A DNA stretch of 64,000 nucleotides from contig NZ_JAKIKY010000018.1 of NCBI RefSeq assembly GCF_023349185.1, forward strand, positions 1 through 64,000. Reading direction: 5' to 3'. This DNA comes from Shewanella aquimarina (GTDB taxonomy: Bacteria; Pseudomonadota; Gammaproteobacteria; Enterobacterales; Shewanellaceae). The translations under genes and the position numbers were made by a program. The first letter of the stretch is position 1. Every line of letters starts with the position of its first letter. Below the pieces are notes generated by a model. The model was not told where the DNA came from, ran no database searches, and saw only the letters and a list, made by a program, of their open reading frames with translations. Of the stretch, positions 62,396-64,000 are shown piece after piece.

Positions 62396-63532
62396 ATGGA
62401 CACACATGCCGCCTTATATCAACAAGGCCAAGCACGCCTCGAAGAGTTACGTCGCTTGGCGCCTCGTCATGCTCAGACATTGCAAGACAAGATGGAAGAG
62501 CATGGCATCACCCGCCGAGACTTTATGAAATGGAGCGCCGCCGTCACCGCCATGTTGGCGTTACCGCTCCCCTTTAGCACCTTAGTCGCCGAAGCCGCCG
62601 AGCTGGCCGACCGGGTGCCACTGATCTGGTTGCACATGGCCGAATGTACAGGCTGCTCAGAATCTCTGGTGCGTGCCGATACCCCTAACCTCGACTCGCT
62701 GATCTTCGACCACGTTTCATTGGAATACCATGAAACCCTGATGGCCGCCGCCGGTTGGCAAGCCGAAGAGAACCTGGAACACGCACTGGAAGCCTACAAG
62801 GGTAACTACTTGTTGGCCGTAGAGGGCGCTATCCCTACCGCCAACAACGGTGCCTTCCTCACCGTTGGCTGTAAGGGTCACACTGGCCTTGAGATCATCC
62901 ACCACGCCGCCGAAGGCGCCGCGGCGATCATCTCAGTCGGTACCTGTGCCTCCTTCGGTGGTGTACAGGCCGCCGCCCCTAACCCGACCGGCGCCAAAGG
63001 CGTCGATAAGGTAGTTAACAAGACAGTGGTTAACTTAGGTGGCTGCCCACCTAGCGAGAAGAACATTGTCGGCACCCTGATGTATTTCATCATGTTCGGC
63101 AAACTGCCTGCGCTGGATATGTTCAACCGTCCTAAGTGGGCCTACGGCGCACGGGTTCACGATAACTGTGAGCGTCGTGGTCGCTTCGATGCCGGTGAAT
63201 TTGTCGAGCAGTTCGGCGATGAAGGCGCGAAAGAAGGCTACTGCCTCTATAAGGTGGGATGTAAAGGGCCTTATACCTATAACAACTGCCCCACAGAAAG
63301 ATTCAATCACCACACCAGTTGGCCAGTACTTGCGGGTCACGGATGTATGGGCTGCTCCGAGCCTAACTTCTGGGACGACATGGCCGACTTTGAAAAACCC
63401 CTTGGCAGACAGCTCCTTCACGGGCTGGACGCAACGGCCGATACCGTCGGCGCAGTGATCTTGGGTGCCACAGCTGTAGGTATCGGCGCTCATGCTGTTG
63501 CCAGCGTATTTGCCAATTCGAAGGAGGACTAA
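62396..63532 (+). CDS. hyaA: [NiFe] uptake hydrogenase small subunit
   Basis: This periplasm-facing iron-sulfur subunit relays electrons from H2 oxidation. It has a Tat signal (TRRDFMKW, with RR at 40-41) and hydrophobic stretch to about 67. The proximal 4Fe-4S cluster begins with Cys84 and Cys87 in ECTGCSES; the medial and distal clusters are bound by the CERRGRFDAGEF, GYCLYKVGCKGP and HGCMGCSE regions. A C-terminal TM helix (about 350-372) docks to the membrane. The 378 residues fit the family. The two extra cysteines of oxygen-tolerant enzymes are absent. Confidence 0.95.
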   Translation: MDTHAALYQQGQARLEELRRLAPRHAQTLQDKMEEHGITRRDFMKWSAAVTAMLALPLPFSTLVAEAAELADRVPLIWLHMAECTGCSESLVRADTPNLDSLIFDHVSLEYHETLMAAAGWQAEENLEHALEAYKGNYLLAVEGAIPTANNGAFLTVGCKGHTGLEIIHHAAEGAAAIISVGTCASFGGVQAAAPNPTGAKGVDKVVNKTVVNLGGCPPSEKNIVGTLMYFIMFGKLPALDMFNRPKWAYGARVHDNCERRGRFDAGEFVEQFGDEGAKEGYCLYKVGCKGPYTYNNCPTERFNHHTSWPVLAGHGCMGCSEPNFWDDMADFEKPLGRQLLHGLDATADTVGAVILGATAVGIGAHAVASVFANSKED

Positions 63533-63536
63533 TTCA

Positions 63537-64000
63537 ATGAGCAAACGTGTAGTTATCGACCCTATCACTCGTATCGAAGGCCATCTGCGCGTCGAGGTCG
63601 AAGTCGACGAAAATAATGTTGTTCAAAAAGCCTGGTCCTCCTCCACCCTGTGGCGCGGCATCGAGGTGATCCTCAAGGGTCGTACGCCGATGGACGTTGG
63701 CCTGATCGTGCAGCGTATCTGTGGTGTCTGTACCTATTCACACTATCGTTGTGGTACCGAGGCGGTGGAAAACGCCTTAGGGGTAAAGATCCCGCTTAAC
63801 GCCAAATACCTTCGCTCGCTCATGCAGACATCCCTCTACATGCATGACCATATAGTGCACTTCTACCACCTACACGGTCTTGACTGGGTAGATGTGGTCT
63901 CGGCGCTGAGTGCCGATCCGGCCGCCGCCGCACAGGTGGCCCTCAAGTACACAGACAAGCCTATCGCCGCCGGCGAGGGTGAACTGCGCGCGGTACAAGA
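63537..64000 (+). CDS. hyaB: [NiFe] uptake hydrogenase large subunit (partial, continues past the window)
   Basis: This is the catalytic subunit, of which only about 154 codons are in the window. The N-terminus MSKRVVIDPITRIEGHLRVEVEVDE is conserved and the L1 motif RICGVCTYSH near residue 60 supplies two Ni-Fe cysteine ligands. Further segments include SLMQTSLYMHDHIVHFYHLHGLDW. The ATG lies 4 bp after the hyaA stop with AAGGAGG upstream, so the two are in an operon. The C-terminal metal ligands and the protease-cleaved tail lie beyond 64000. Confidence 0.95.
   Translation, partial: MSKRVVIDPITRIEGHLRVEVEVDENNVVQKAWSSSTLWRGIEVILKGRTPMDVGLIVQRICGVCTYSHYRCGTEAVENALGVKIPLNAKYLRSLMQTSLYMHDHIVHFYHLHGLDWVDVVSALSADPAAAAQVALKYTDKPIAAGEGELRAVQ

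Overview
The window looks like chromosomal DNA of a marine gammaproteobacterium, most likely a Shewanella. The reasons are protein content and gene order: zapC-pyrD, a 1.6 kb-residue NAD-glutamate dehydrogenase, the prc-proQ-msrC-letAB block, the proteobacterial dedicated sortase system, napEDABC and a hya-type hydrogenase. This is judged from protein resemblance and synteny only; no database search was possible.

Layout. 1-735: two near-identical initiator tRNA genes, then four tandem repeats that each end in a copy of the tRNA 3' end. 1156-7781: zapC, pyrD and the NAD-glutamate dehydrogenase, all on the minus strand. 8046-14915: a minus-strand operon of DUF1302, DUF1329, YCF48-like and MMPL/RND proteins, probably an envelope transport system. 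15241-21975: DUF2835, pepN, prc, proQ, msrC and SOS-controlled yebG. 22102-22368: a MITE-like element. 22485-26347: letA split into two genes, and letB. 26504-27523: a diguanylate cyclase. 27527-34361: the sortase system (sortase, VIT/vWA target, OmpA-like protein, response regulator, histidine kinase). 34481-42926: metC with met boxes, creA, yegD, nfeD-slipin, and a MarR-controlled HlyD/DUF2955 efflux pair. 43764-51129: trhO, a glutathione transferase, a class II amidotransferase, an MFS pump and ilvIH. 51267-57172: a small secreted protein, a LysR regulator and napEDABC, including a 52-codon napE. 57592-64000: hrpA, a CBS-domain protein and the first two structural genes of a [NiFe] uptake hydrogenase; the large subunit runs off the right edge.

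Working together. The nap promoter carries an FNR/EtrA-type dyad and a full NarP-type 7-2-7 site, and hyaA has an FNR-like palindrome upstream, so the right-hand third is geared to anaerobic respiration. The middle is largely envelope biology: LetAB lipid transport, sortase anchoring, NfeD/slipin membrane quality control and two transport operons. Regulatory sites read directly include a LexA box (yebG), tandem met boxes (metC) and paired MarR-type operators.

Intergenic DNA is unusually rich in small structures: tRNA-tail repeats, two kinds of terminal-inverted-repeat element (one in two copies) and seven sets of short tandem repeats of 7-20 bp. No phage, IS transposase, CRISPR array or rRNA gene was seen.
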